This document shows positions 26,094 to 34,845 of a DNA stretch of 64,000 nt, piece by piece. A model generated the notes under the pieces. That model did no database searches. It was not told the DNA's origin and saw only the letters and a list, made by a program, of their open reading frames with translations. This DNA is from Erysipelotrichaceae bacterium UBA2227 (lineage in GTDB: Bacteria > Bacillota_I > Bacilli_A > Erysipelotrichales > Erysipelotrichaceae): contig DDYT01000033.1 in NCBI GenBank assembly GCA_002348095.1, positions 766-64,765 of the forward strand. Reading direction: 5' to 3'. The translations under genes and the position numbers were made by a program. Position 1 is the stretch's first letter. Each line of letters opens with the position of its first letter.

Positions 26094-28373
26094 ATGAAGA
26101 AAATACTTACGATATTTCTGTTGATTACGCTTTTGATTACAAGTGCTGCCTGCAGCAAAAAGAAGGAGAATCCCTCTGATCAGGATCCGATCATCGTCAA
26201 TCCGAACAACCCCGATGACAAAGATCCCAATCAGGAGGATCCCAAAGAAGATCCGGTCGTGATCGGACCGGTCACACCGATTCTTGTCAAACCGTCTGAT
26301 TCGAGCAAACAGGAAACCGATGCTCAGGGCAATGTGTATAAAGTCGTCACCCGCTGGGTAAACGGCACTTATTCCGCATCGGAATCGATAGCCGATTCAC
26401 ACGGTTACAAAGCAACGATTTCCATCACTTTGGTTGATGGAAAAATAACAGCAGTTTTCTTTGATGAAATCAGTAAGACAGGCACGTCCAAGCGCAATGA
26501 TGCTTCTTACAATGCCGGATTTAAAAATCTGTACGGATTTTCAATCGCGGATGCCATCACCATTCTGGAAAAGAGACTTATTGCAAAACAGAATCCGAGC
26601 AACGTAGATACGTTATCCTCTGCGACGGTTACTTCCAACCGCTTTATCGGTCTGGCTGTAAAAACCCTGCAAAGCGTTCCGGTTGAAACGATCAGGATTT
26701 TGGTTTCAACAAAACCCGGAGACAACAACAATACCGAAGACCCGGATGACGATGATCTTGATTTAGTCATCGATCCGCCATCCGACGATGTCGTGACTTC
26801 ACCGACCGGAGATGGTGACTGGAACGAAGATCCGGTTGTTGTCGATCCGCCGGTGGATGAACCGCAAGATCCTCAAGATCCGAGTGAACCTCCGGTAATT
26901 CCGTCGACCAAGTTGGTTGCGTATGGTCAGCCATATAAAGTGCGTATCATCGGAAACACGGACAGCCGCGGTTACTTCCCGGTGTTTGAAGTTTCCGTCA
27001 GTGCGACCGGTACGATCACATCCGTCTATTTTGATGAATCCACCGCTTCCGGTCAGTTAAAATCTGCCAATCCCGCCTACTATCCGGCGTTCGTTGCTGC
27101 CAATAACATGACCATGGGAGAGTTATATAAAAAATACGAAGAGCATTTCAAAAACACCGGTTCAACCGAAGGAATCGATATGACCTCAGGAGCAACCCGG
27201 ACACACAACTATTTCCTGGATCTGGCTGCCAAAGCAATCAATTTGCAGCCTTCGGCACAAGTGACGGTGTATGGTAACTCAGCAAGCAGTTATACTCCGT
27301 ACATGACCGTAAAAATCGGCAGTGACGGAAAGATCCTTGATGTTTATTATGATGAAATCCACGATGTAAACGGTTCTTCAAAAGTGGCTAACTTGAATGC
27401 TCCGACCCCGTATTTTTCACAGCTGTTAACACGGGCATTTATAAAGCTCGATGAGATTTTCAGAATTTATCAGTTTAAGTTCAGTCACCAGGGGAACATG
27501 GATGCTGTAGATACAGTGACCAATGCAACCCGCAGCATCAATTCATTCAACTTACTTTCCGGGCAGATTTCGAGAATGTTTGCGTTGAATCCAAACGGTT
27601 CGGTTGCTGGGAAACTTACTTCCTACAATGAACCTTATACAATCAAAGCAACAGGAACGACACAAAACGGCTGGACTCCGTATCTGCTCGTCTCAGTTGC
27701 AAAAGACGGAACGATCCGTACGGTCGTATATGATGAAATCAGTGACGCTGGATTGAAGCGTTCAGAAACGCTGACCACCGGATCAGTCGCACCGACCGTC
27801 TACAGCGGATATCGGTTAGCATACAATTTCTATGCGGATTACTTTAAACGCTACGGAACTTTATCCGGTATCGAGCAGTACACAACGGTAACGAGCCAGC
27901 CGGAATTATTCACAAATTTCAGTGCGCTGGTCAGCCAAATCAATGCTCCGAGTGCCAATGTTGAAATTACTGTCACCAAAGAGGTGGCATCGACCGCCTG
28001 GCGTCCGGAACTGAAGATTTCAATCAATTCGCAAGGTCAACTGGAATATGCGTTCTATAACGAATACCGCGACGGAAGACTGTCAAAGGTTGAAGATCCG
28101 AATTATTATCCGGCAATGAAGGACAAGAATCCGGATGGATACACGATTCAGCAGGTGTTCAAACTTTATGATGACTATCTGGTTGCCCATGGGAATGTCG
28201 ATGATATCGATACGGTCAGCGGTGCAACAAGCCTTCATAACACGTATACCGGCTTTGTCGAAGTGCTGAAGGAAATGGTTTTAAACCGCATCATTGCTGC
28301 TCAACCGGAATCTACGGAACCGGAAGTTGTAGCTGTTGAACCTGAAGAAGCCGAAGAAGAGTTGGCAGAATAA
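26094..28373 (+). CDS. Surface lipoprotein with five tandem FMN_bind-like domains
   Basis: A 759-aa exported lipoprotein: signal peptide with lipobox SAAC (Cys20), then an Asp/Pro/Asn-rich spacer (about 27-75), domain 1 (76-195), a second acidic spacer (207-272), and domains 2-5 (about 277-390, 391-495, 508-610, 620-730), ending in a Glu-rich tail. Each domain repeats the pattern of a Tyr-rich strand, a turn with G-x-I followed by V-x-YDE, and a final SGAT-like motif. Flavinylation-type sites are SSATVT (Thr178), SGATRT (Thr368), TNATRS (Thr479) and SGATSL (Thr712); domain 4 has lost it (YTTVTSQ). Known FMN_bind proteins (NqrC, RnfG, PplA-type) receive FMN on this threonine from ApbE. Only domain 2 fits the full [ST]GA[ST]x[ST] pattern. 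A cell-surface flavin electron carrier is the best guess. Confidence 0.78.
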   Translation: MKKILTIFLLITLLITSAACSKKKENPSDQDPIIVNPNNPDDKDPNQEDPKEDPVVIGPVTPILVKPSDSSKQETDAQGNVYKVVTRWVNGTYSASESIADSHGYKATISITLVDGKITAVFFDEISKTGTSKRNDASYNAGFKNLYGFSIADAITILEKRLIAKQNPSNVDTLSSATVTSNRFIGLAVKTLQSVPVETIRILVSTKPGDNNNTEDPDDDDLDLVIDPPSDDVVTSPTGDGDWNEDPVVVDPPVDEPQDPQDPSEPPVIPSTKLVAYGQPYKVRIIGNTDSRGYFPVFEVSVSATGTITSVYFDESTASGQLKSANPAYYPAFVAANNMTMGELYKKYEEHFKNTGSTEGIDMTSGATRTHNYFLDLAAKAINLQPSAQVTVYGNSASSYTPYMTVKIGSDGKILDVYYDEIHDVNGSSKVANLNAPTPYFSQLLTRAFIKLDEIFRIYQFKFSHQGNMDAVDTVTNATRSINSFNLLSGQISRMFALNPNGSVAGKLTSYNEPYTIKATGTTQNGWTPYLLVSVAKDGTIRTVVYDEISDAGLKRSETLTTGSVAPTVYSGYRLAYNFYADYFKRYGTLSGIEQYTTVTSQPELFTNFSALVSQINAPSANVEITVTKEVASTAWRPELKISINSQGQLEYAFYNEYRDGRLSKVEDPNYYPAMKDKNPDGYTIQQVFKLYDDYLVAHGNVDDIDTVSGATSLHNTYTGFVEVLKEMVLNRIIAAQPESTEPEVVAVEPEEAEEELAE

Positions 28374-28380
28374 TTTTTGA

Positions 28381-28409
28381 GCGGTCGAGTCCATCGGCCG
28401 CTTTTTTTT
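28381..28409 (+). terminator. Terminator after the FMN_bind lipoprotein
   Basis: 8-base stem GCGGTCGA / TCGGCCGC (one G-T pair), 5-base loop and a run of eight T. Confidence 0.9.
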
Positions 28410-28539
28410 ATTGCTGATTTATTATGATGACAATTGAAAATGTTAACGGATGCGAAGAGAAGTGAACAACGAAAGACTGCCCATGTGCATATTTATATCT
28501 TCGAACCTTACATTTTAGTTTTATAGGATTTTGTGGTTT

Positions 28540-28558
28540 TGAATCATGAAATGATTCA
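28540..28558 (+). repeat. Inverted repeat in an AT-rich intergenic region, possible operator
   Basis: The 302-base gap 28374-28675 holds the terminator above, this perfect 8-base inverted repeat TGAATCAT-GAA-ATGATTCA, and the XRE promoter about 65 bases further on. The rest is AT-rich with no ORF or RNA I can support. The repeat could be an operator for the adjacent HTH protein. Confidence 0.45.
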
Positions 28559-28622
28559 TGTCATTGATGGAATGATATATTTAACATGCAACCATCCATT
28601 GACACATTTCCACTAACAAAGG

Positions 28623-28651
28623 TAGACAATACCTGTGATTTTTTATAGTAT
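28623..28651 (+). promoter_or_regulatory. Promoter of the XRE regulator
   Basis: TAGACA (28623-28628) and TAGTAT (28646-28651) are 17 bases apart, 25 bases before the start codon. GGGGGAGTAGGAG serves as ribosome site. Confidence 0.55.
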
Positions 28652-28675
28652 GGTACTTGAAGGGGGAGTAGGAGC

Positions 28676-29164
28676 ATGTCAGAAAAGATTTACAAGCTTA
28701 GAAAAGGATTGAGTTTATCTCAAGAAGAGTTTGGAGCCATGCTGTCTGTTTCAAGACAGGCAGTTTCAAAATGGGAATTAGGTCAAAGTACACCCGATAT
28801 TGAAGTTTTGCGTAAAATCAAGCAATTGTTTGGTATCTCCTATGATGAGCTGATCGACAATGATTTGCCTGGTGAATGCGAAAGTGAATTGATTGCTGAT
28901 TTAAGACGGAAGCGGCATTTTTTCTATTACAGTATTGTTTTGATCGTTACGGCACTTGTATCTTTCATGTTTTATATTTACATCCGTCTTAACGGCACCT
29001 ATGATGCGTTCATTTTCAACTCTGAATTGAAAGCTATCCAAAATCAAGGAACTCATGACTGGTTTTACTGCTTCATTAATTCAGGACTGTTGATGTTTTC
29101 CGGACTTTCCTTATCATTTGGATTAGTATTGATTTACTTTGCTCAAAAAAAGGATAAGCAGTAG
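28676..29164 (+). CDS. Membrane-tethered XRE-family transcriptional regulator
   Basis: A 162-aa protein with an N-terminal HTH of the XRE type (KIYKLRKGLSLSQEEFGAMLSVSRQAVSKWELGQSTPDI, about residues 4-43) and two hydrophobic helices in the second half (about 80-102 and 132-156). It would bind DNA while anchored in the membrane, a design seen in small Firmicutes regulators that sense envelope or membrane signals. It is monocistronic, and its AT-rich DNA differs from the neighbouring genes. Targets unknown; the 28540-28558 repeat is a candidate self-operator. Confidence 0.8.
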   Translation: MSEKIYKLRKGLSLSQEEFGAMLSVSRQAVSKWELGQSTPDIEVLRKIKQLFGISYDELIDNDLPGECESELIADLRRKRHFFYYSIVLIVTALVSFMFYIYIRLNGTYDAFIFNSELKAIQNQGTHDWFYCFINSGLLMFSGLSLSFGLVLIYFAQKKDKQ

Positions 29165-29248
29165 CATTCATTGACTTTCTCAATCCTTCGAAGAAGGATG
29201 TGTTAAATGCATTTGAGGTGAGAGTCGATTGTCGGAAATGATTTATCG

Positions 29249-29277
29249 TTGACGGAATGACTGCGATGTGTTATTAT
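29249..29277 (+). promoter_or_regulatory. Promoter of infC-rpmI-rplT
   Basis: TTGACG (29249-29254) and TATTAT (29272-29277), spacer 17. Transcription would start near 29284, leaving an untranslated leader of about 145 bases. Confidence 0.8.
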
Positions 29278-29283
29278 GAACAG

Positions 29284-29410
29284 GCAATAAGATGTTAGAA
29301 AGTAGAAGCACTCTTCTCACCTGATTTCCGAAGGGAATAGGTCAATGCTGCATCACCATGGTTTATCGGTGAAAAAGTGTTATTTGGGTGCTCTATGAGT
29401 ACCTTTTTAT
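29284..29410 (+). ncRNA. Ribosomal-protein leader attenuator (L20 leader-like)
   Basis: The leader contains a terminator hairpin GGTGCTC / GAGTACC (29387-29393 / 29397-29403) followed by five T. An upstream segment AGCACTC (29307-29313) can pair with GGGTGCT (29386-29392), which would break that hairpin. This is a mutually exclusive antiterminator/terminator pair just before infC, at the position where Firmicutes carry the L20-controlled leader. Control by L20 is inferred from position. Confidence 0.72.
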
Positions 29411-29429
29411 ATGTCACGGAGGTGAAATT

Positions 29430-29954
29430 ATTACAAAGAAAACAACGACTGACGAATTAGTCAATGAAAACATTCGTTTCAAAGAAGTATTGCTGATCGG
29501 AGCCAATGGTGAGCAACTGGGGATTTTCATGCGCAGAGAAGCGCTGGAAAAAGCCTACGAGCAAAATCTGGACCTGCTTTGTGTAGCTCCCAATGCCGTG
29601 CCGCCGGTCTGCAAGATTTTGGATTACGGACGTTACCGCTTCGAAATGCAGAAGAAGCTCAAAGAAGCGAAACGGAATCAGCATGTCACCGAACTTAAGC
29701 CGTTGCGATTATCGCCGGTCATCGACACCCATGATTTTGAAACCAAACTTAAGCATGCCCGAGAGTGGATTGCTGATGGTATGAAAGTCAAAGTGGATAT
29801 GCGTTTTCGCGGCCGGTTGATTACCCGAATCGAAGTCGGCAAGAAAGTAATGAACAGTTTTATTGACAGTATATCCGACATTGCCAATGTCGAAAAAGCG
29901 CCTTCGATGGAAGGCAATACAATGTATGTGATATTGGCACCCAAACGCAAGTAA
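29430..29954 (+). CDS. infC: Translation initiation factor IF-3, AUU start
   Basis: Binds the 30S subunit and checks initiator tRNA and start codons. Both IF3 domains are present ([19 protein letters not shown] at the N-terminus; [17 protein letters not shown] and [12 protein letters not shown] in the C-domain). No ATG, GTG or TTG in a sensible place precedes the protein: GGAGGTG at 29418-29424 is followed 5 bases later by ATT (29430), and the in-frame GTG at 29388 lies inside the leader terminator stem. An AUU start is the known autoregulatory device of infC in many bacteria. 174 aa. Confidence 0.93.
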   Translation: MTKKTTTDELVNENIRFKEVLLIGANGEQLGIFMRREALEKAYEQNLDLLCVAPNAVPPVCKILDYGRYRFEMQKKLKEAKRNQHVTELKPLRLSPVIDTHDFETKLKHAREWIADGMKVKVDMRFRGRLITRIEVGKKVMNSFIDSISDIANVEKAPSMEGNTMYVILAPKRK

Positions 29955-29973
29955 AATCAGGAGGACATGTACT

Positions 29974-30168
29974 ATGCCAAAAATGAAAACTAAAAAAGCA
30001 CTGGCGAAACGTGTGAAACGCACAGGCAGCGGAGGATTGAAGAGAACCCGTTCATACATCTCTCACTTTGCAGCAAATAAATCACAAAAACAAAAACGCA
30101 AACTGAGAAAGGGCGCATTGGTTTCGAAGAGCGATTACAAACGCATCAAACTGATGTTGCAAGACTAG
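29974..30168 (+). CDS. rpmI: Ribosomal protein bL35
   Basis: Small basic 50S protein, 64 aa, with the family start [19 protein letters not shown] and [11 protein letters not shown] near the C-terminus. It lies 19 bases after infC with its own AGGAGG site, in the conserved order infC-rpmI-rplT. Confidence 0.97.
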   Translation: MPKMKTKKALAKRVKRTGSGGLKRTRSYISHFAANKSQKQKRKLRKGALVSKSDYKRIKLMLQD

Positions 30169-30180
30169 GAGGAATAGAGA

Positions 30181-30540
30181 ATGCCAAGAGTAAAAGGAAG
30201 CGTTGCTACCCGCAACCGTCGTAAAAAAATCTTAAAATTAGCTAAGGGCTATTTCGGTTCAAAACACTTACTGTACCGTACGGCCCATGAGCAAGTCATG
30301 CACTCCTTAAAGTATGCATATCGCGATCGCAGACAACTCAAACGTGAAATGCGCAAACTGTGGATTGCCCGTATCAATGCGGCAGCCCGCATGAATGACA
30401 TCAGTTATTCACAATTGATGCATGGTTTGAAATTAGCCAAAATCGAAGTCAACCGCAAAATGCTTTCGGAAATCGCCATTGCCGATCCGAAGGGATTTAC
30501 GGGAATCGTTGACAAAGCCAAGAAAGCTTTGGAAAAGTAA
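30181..30540 (+). CDS. rplT: Ribosomal protein bL20
   Basis: 50S assembly protein, 119 aa, with [22 protein letters not shown] at the N-terminus and [21 protein letters not shown] in the middle. In Firmicutes L20 also represses this operon by acting on the infC leader, and the matching attenuator is seen at 29284-29410. It lies 12 bases after rpmI. Confidence 0.97.
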   Translation: MPRVKGSVATRNRRKKILKLAKGYFGSKHLLYRTAHEQVMHSLKYAYRDRRQLKREMRKLWIARINAAARMNDISYSQLMHGLKLAKIEVNRKMLSEIAIADPKGFTGIVDKAKKALEK

Positions 30541-30564
30541 AAATGAAATACCGGAGGAACATGA

Positions 30565-31011
30565 GTGGAAGATGTAAAACACACCCTCAATGAGCTTCTG
30601 GTCGACCTTTTTAACCATATCCTGGTATTGGAAGAAAAGAATCTGCAAGACCGCGGAATCACGCTCTCGATGACGGAAGTACATACACTGGAAAACATCC
30701 TAAAGAGCAAAACGAAAACTATGTCCGATGTCGCCCGTTTACAGCTGGTGACCCAGGGCACACTGACCGTCGCGGTCAACCGTTTGCAGAAAAAGGGCTA
30801 TGTCAGCCGTCTTCAGGATGCTCAGGATAAACGGATTATCCGGCTCTCCTTAACCGCTAAGGCTTTGGATGTGTTGGCGATTCACGATCAGTTTCATGAA
30901 GAGATGATAGACAGCTTTATCAGCGATCTGAAAATCGATCAGGATGTTGCGCTGATAACCAGTTTACGCCGGATAATGGAATATTTCAGACAAAACTATG
31001 AGGACCGCTAG
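30565..31011 (+). CDS. MarR-family regulator, FabT-like
   Basis: A 148-aa winged-helix repressor. It resembles FabT, the fatty-acid-synthesis repressor of lactic acid bacteria (EVHTLENI, VARLQLVTQGTLTVAVNRLQKKGYVSRLQDAQDKRIIRLSLT). GTG 30565 is the start, 7 bases after GGAGG; an ATG at 30561 is in another frame and stops quickly. No fab genes are in the window, so a FabT role is only suggested. It may be transcribed with rplT (24-base gap) and ends in a terminator that includes its stop codon. Confidence 0.82.
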   Translation: MEDVKHTLNELLVDLFNHILVLEEKNLQDRGITLSMTEVHTLENILKSKTKTMSDVARLQLVTQGTLTVAVNRLQKKGYVSRLQDAQDKRIIRLSLTAKALDVLAIHDQFHEEMIDSFISDLKIDQDVALITSLRRIMEYFRQNYEDR

Positions 31012-31026
31012 GTCTTCATTTTTTTT
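30998..31026 (+). terminator. Terminator overlapping the MarR stop codon
   Basis: 9-base stem ATGAGGACC / GGTCTTCAT, loop GCTA, then eight T. The TAG stop spans the loop and the 3' arm. Confidence 0.9.
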
Positions 31027-31040
31027 GGCAGTCAATAAGG

Positions 31041-31069
31041 TTGCATACAATTTATTTTGAAAGTAAGAT
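31041..31069 (+). promoter_or_regulatory. Promoter of flavin reductase-esterase pair
   Basis: TTGCAT (31041-31046) and TAAGAT (31064-31069) with a 17-base spacer, 41 bases before the start codon. Confidence 0.6.
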
Positions 31070-31110
31070 GTAAGGGTACAGATGTTGAATCAATGTCAGG
31101 AGGAATCACT

Positions 31111-31722
31111 ATGGCCAGTTTTGATCCGCAAAAAACAGAAACCAAGACCATCGCAAAACTGTTAAACGGGGCAATCATTCCGCGTCCCATTGCATTTGTA
31201 ATTTCTATGTCTTCCGAAGGAGTTATCAACGCATCACCCTTCAGCTATTTCAATGCTATCTCATCCAACCCGCCGATGCTGATGATTTCGGTCAACCGGA
31301 AAAACGGGCTGATGAAAGATACGGCACGCAATATTCTGACGACCCGTCAGTTTATCGTACATATCGTCGATCCATCGATCATCAGTGAGGTCAATCAAAC
31401 CTCGGCTTCGCTGCCTTACGGAGACAGCGAATTAGATAACAGCACACTTACCCTTCGACAAAGTGAAATCGTTGCCGTACCGTCTGTAAAAGAGGCAAAA
31501 GTGACTTTTGAAGTGCTATTGGAAGATCATCAGGTATATGGCAATGAAAAGGGGACCGGAACCGACGTTTTTATCGGCAGAGTCGTCAATATCGTCATCG
31601 ATGACCAACTCATCAATGAAAATAACCATGTTGATTTTGAAAAACTGAATCCGGTCGGACGACTCAGCGGAACGCATTACGCCGTCTTGGGTGAACATTT
31701 TTCATTGGAGCGACCGCGATGA
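31111..31722 (+). CDS. Flavin reductase-like FMN-binding protein
   Basis: A 203-aa protein of the DIM6/NTAB flavin-reductase family, which binds FMN in a split-barrel fold. The segment GAIIPRPIAFVISMSSEGVINASPFSYFNAISSNPPML is characteristic, and NKGTGTDVFIGRVV-like features follow. ATG 31111 follows AGGAGGA; upstream in-frame codons have no ribosome site. It overlaps the esterase gene by 4 bases (ATGA), so the two products probably act together, perhaps on quinones or flavins as in Mhq-type operons. Confidence 0.82.
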   Translation: MASFDPQKTETKTIAKLLNGAIIPRPIAFVISMSSEGVINASPFSYFNAISSNPPMLMISVNRKNGLMKDTARNILTTRQFIVHIVDPSIISEVNQTSASLPYGDSELDNSTLTLRQSEIVAVPSVKEAKVTFEVLLEDHQVYGNEKGTGTDVFIGRVVNIVIDDQLINENNHVDFEKLNPVGRLSGTHYAVLGEHFSLERPR

Positions 31723-32315
31723 TCCACATATTCAAACAGAAAAATGATCAGGGAAAGACCCTGCTGCTGTTACATGGCACCGGCGGGGACGAACGTGATC
31801 TGTTACCGCTGGCTGATCTGATCGACCCGGCAGCCAATATACTCAGCGTCCGCGGTCAGGTGATTGAAAATGGCAGTAACCGCTTTTTCCGACGATTGGC
31901 TGAAGGTGTATTTGACATGGAGGATTTGGTTTTTCGCACCAAACGATTGAAGGAGTTTGTTGATTGGGCAGCCGATCACTATCATTTTAATCGAAATCAG
32001 GTCATTGCCATCGGATATTCCAACGGAGCAAATATTGCCGGCAGTATCCTTTGTCATTATCCGGACGCTTTGTCAGAAGCTATCCTGTTTCATCCGATGG
32101 TGCCGATCCGAAAAGACATGCCCGATCTTTCAAACGTACGGGTACTGATCGTCGCCGGACGAAACGATCCCATTTGCCCGCCCGAACAGGCTCAAGAGCT
32201 TTACGAAATCCTTTCATCGGCAGATGCGGATGTCAGTATCCACTGGCAGCCCGGCGGTCATCGGATCACGATGGAAGAAGTCATCGAGGCTAAAGCATGG
32301 TATGAAAAAAAGTGA
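31719..32315 (+). CDS. Alpha/beta-hydrolase, phospholipase/carboxylesterase family (MhqD-like)
   Basis: A 198-aa cytoplasmic serine hydrolase. Nucleophile elbow GYSNGAN (about residues 105-111), oxyanion segment LLHGTGGDERDL, acid residue in GRNDPICP, and histidine in GGHRITMEE complete the triad. It belongs to the family that includes YodD/MhqD, implicated in hydroquinone resistance. Coupling to a flavin reductase fits quinone or aromatic ester detoxification, but the substrate is not shown. Its stop lies in the following bidirectional terminator. Confidence 0.82.
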   Translation: MIHIFKQKNDQGKTLLLLHGTGGDERDLLPLADLIDPAANILSVRGQVIENGSNRFFRRLAEGVFDMEDLVFRTKRLKEFVDWAADHYHFNRNQVIAIGYSNGANIAGSILCHYPDALSEAILFHPMVPIRKDMPDLSNVRVLIVAGRNDPICPPEQAQELYEILSSADADVSIHWQPGGHRITMEEVIEAKAWYEKK

Positions 32316-32333
32316 GGTTAATTCTCACTTTTT
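32308..32333. terminator. Bidirectional terminator between convergent genes
   Basis: AGTGAG / CTCACT stem extended by an A tract and a T tract on either side. It overlaps the stop codons of both the esterase (32313-32315) and the kinase on the minus strand (32327-32325). Confidence 0.85.
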
Positions 32334-33152
32334 CTGTCCCTGCAAATACATATAGGCTTTATCTTGTGCGATCTTCAGATAAATTTCTTCGTTTCTGAAC
32401 TGATACATCATGATAGCCCAGTGATACCAAAGAATATGATGAAACATTTCAAACTGAAAAAGCGTATCCAGCGTCTGCGGATCGGGAATCTTCGAGAAGT
32501 ACGCAATATAAAACTCGTTTCGTGCCTTTGCATCAAAAATCTGATTTTCACTCAGAAATGATGTAACATCAAAAAACGGATGATTATCTCCGGCATACTC
32601 ATAATCAATCAGATAATCCCGGTCCGATGAAAATCCGATATTTCCTTCGACCCAGTCATTATGACACAGGGTAAAACCTTCGGTCTGCCGTTGGATAAAC
32701 CGGATGTAAATCTGCTGATTTTCCAGCGGTGTAAATGGCTCTCTGATCTGAGCTCTGTATTGATTCAGCCGTCCGACCGGATCGAAAAGAAATCCGCTTC
32801 GTACCTGCAATTCATGAAATTTTCGCATCAGCCGTCCGACCCGGTAATACTTATCCTTGCCCGGATACTGATCAAATGTTTGAAAATCATCAATATAACG
32901 TGTAATCTTGATACCGGTCGACTCGCTGAAATAGACAGTCTCGACATCCAGGTTTTCACGTATGATCAAATCGAGTGCCGCTTTTTCATGCATGCGCGAA
33001 ACGATGTGTTCGCTGTCCTGAAACGGGATACGCACCATAAACCGATCCCCTTTGGACTCGACCAGCCAATTTTGATTGGTCAAACCTTTGCCTGTCAGAT
33101 AGATCGATGTGACTTCATCTTGAAACAATCGCCGAATAAGTGATTCTGTCAT
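32325..33152 (-). CDS. Choline/thiamine kinase-like phosphotransferase (LicA-like)
   Basis: A 275-aa kinase of the choline/ethanolamine/aminoglycoside phosphotransferase fold. The catalytic loop HNDWVEGNIGF and metal-binding IDYEYAG are present, with a VRIPFQ lysine-site region near residue 45. ATG 33152 (minus) is preceded by GGAGGG; the in-frame ATG at 33170 lies upstream of that site. Choline kinase (LicA) or thiamine kinase are the most likely roles; no lic or thi genes flank it. Confidence 0.78.
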   Translation of the reverse strand: MTESLIRRLFQDEVTSIYLTGKGLTNQNWLVESKGDRFMVRIPFQDSEHIVSRMHEKAALDLIIRENLDVETVYFSESTGIKITRYIDDFQTFDQYPGKDKYYRVGRLMRKFHELQVRSGFLFDPVGRLNQYRAQIREPFTPLENQQIYIRFIQRQTEGFTLCHNDWVEGNIGFSSDRDYLIDYEYAGDNHPFFDVTSFLSENQIFDAKARNEFYIAYFSKIPDPQTLDTLFQFEMFHHILWYHWAIMMYQFRNEEIYLKIAQDKAYMYLQGQKK

Positions 33153-33210
33153 AAAGGCCCTCCATAGCATAGTTTACACTTTTTTGATAAAATAATAAAC
33201 AGGGTGACCT

Positions 33211-34845
33211 ATGAACATTTTGCTGACGACGTGCAACGCTTCCTATATTCATAAAAATCTGGCTCTGCGTTGGCTCTACGTGATGCGTCCGCCGGGATTT
33301 TCAGTGAGGATTGCGGAATTTACCATCAATGATAAACCGGAGCGGATCTTAAAGGAAATTCAGGGTAAATGGGATGTGATCGCATTTAGCGTTTATATCT
33401 GGAATGGCGAAATCACAAAACAGCTGATCCGCGGTTTAAGGAATTTTGATCAATGTCCTACGATCGTGGTCGGAGGTCCGGAAGTCATATACACCGCATC
33501 TCTGTGGCTGGATATCGGTGCGGACATCGTGATCCGCGGCGAAGGGGAAGAGGCTTTCTGGCAGGCAGTCCAAGGAGATTTGATGTTTGACGGGGTATGT
33601 ACCCGCAATCAGCTGTCTGCGGTATGTGCGGTCACGGACTTATCGAAACTGCAAGCGGCAGAAAGTCCGTATTTTCTGCCCATGGATCTGCCGATGATGG
33701 ATAAGCAATATCTTTATGTCGAATCCTCACGCGGCTGCGCATTTGACTGTACTTATTGTCTCTCCTCCGTTGAAAAAGGACTGCGCACCTTCGATTTGGA
33801 ATATATGATGCAACTGATCGCAGACATCGAAAAAAGTAATGTCAGACAGGTCAAGTTTCTTGATCGTACATTCAATCTGTTCAGCCAACGGGCACTGGCT
33901 ATTGCCAAAGCTCTGAATCAGATACGGCGGGATGTGATCGTGCAGTTCGAGTGTGAAGTAACATCTTTATCTGCAGAATTGGAAGACTTCTTTGCAAAAG
34001 AGGCAGACAAACAGCGATTTCGCTTTGAAATCGGCGTTCAGTCGTTTTATCCTCCGACACTTCAGGCGGTCAGGCGCTTACAAAACAACGCTCAAGTCAA
34101 ACGGATCATTGACCGTTGGGTAAAGGCACAGCTGACAGTCCATGCGGATTTGATCGCCGGTCTTCCAGAGGAAGGACTATCGCAGTTTAAAGAGAGTTTT
34201 ATCCAGCTGTTTCGACTGGCTCCGGCAGAAATACAGGTCGGTACTCTGAAATTGCTGCCCGGCACGCTGATGAGCGTACAGGCGAAGGCGACTCACTACC
34301 GGTTTTACCCAATTGCTCCTTATACCGTAATAGAGACACCGTGGTGTTCACAAGACGACATATACGATATCCAGGCATTAGCCTTATGTACGGATAAAAC
34401 ATACAATCTGCCGCGTGCGAAGACGTGTTGGCAGCTCTTGGATCATCTGGGCTATGATGTTGCTTCCCTGATGATCGATTGCGGTAAGAAACTGAAGATA
34501 CTGACCCATCCCTATCAGCAAAAAGATGTGATCGATTGTGTCATCAGTACGGTCGAAGGTCTAGTCGATCGTAAGTGGATCGAAGCTGCGGTCATGACGG
34601 ATATTGCGAAGTTAAGCAGGGTCACTCCGCAACGATGGTTTGATTTTGTCTGTCCGACGGAGATACGGTTGAAGATACTACGCTTTGCTGCTGAAAAATA
34701 TCAGGTGCCTTACGATTTGATGCGTCGGAAAGGATGGCTGCATACTGCCATTTATAAAAACAGGCTGTGCATACAGTGCTGGCTTTTTACACCGGATCAT
34801 CACGGAAATTACGGATACTATACATATCAAGGAGATCCTCTATGA
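33211..34845 (+). CDS. B12-binding-domain radical SAM protein
   Basis: A 544-aa enzyme with an N-terminal cobalamin-binding-like fold (about residues 1-120), a radical SAM core with C-x3-C-x2-C (Cys176, Cys180, Cys183 in CAFDCTYC), and a C-terminal domain typical of the DUF4080 group. The pattern SRGC-x3-C-x2-CLSS and GVQSFYPPTLQAVRRLQN support an Elp3/MiaB-like core. Product and substrate are unknown. It overlaps rdgB by 4 bases. Confidence 0.82.
   Translation: MNILLTTCNASYIHKNLALRWLYVMRPPGFSVRIAEFTINDKPERILKEIQGKWDVIAFSVYIWNGEITKQLIRGLRNFDQCPTIVVGGPEVIYTASLWLDIGADIVIRGEGEEAFWQAVQGDLMFDGVCTRNQLSAVCAVTDLSKLQAAESPYFLPMDLPMMDKQYLYVESSRGCAFDCTYCLSSVEKGLRTFDLEYMMQLIADIEKSNVRQVKFLDRTFNLFSQRALAIAKALNQIRRDVIVQFECEVTSLSAELEDFFAKEADKQRFRFEIGVQSFYPPTLQAVRRLQNNAQVKRIIDRWVKAQLTVHADLIAGLPEEGLSQFKESFIQLFRLAPAEIQVGTLKLLPGTLMSVQAKATHYRFYPIAPYTVIETPWCSQDDIYDIQALALCTDKTYNLPRAKTCWQLLDHLGYDVASLMIDCGKKLKILTHPYQQKDVIDCVISTVEGLVDRKWIEAAVMTDIAKLSRVTPQRWFDFVCPTEIRLKILRFAAEKYQVPYDLMRRKGWLHTAIYKNRLCIQCWLFTPDHHGNYGYYTYQGDPL

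Noticed and set aside
28374..28675. A small RNA gene in the intergenic region
   Set aside because: Only a terminator of the upstream gene, one inverted repeat and a promoter were found; no independent promoter-terminator pair encloses an RNA.
29388..29429. GTG 29388 as the infC start
   Set aside because: The codon lies in the leader terminator stem and has no ribosome site; ATT 29430 follows GGAGGTG.
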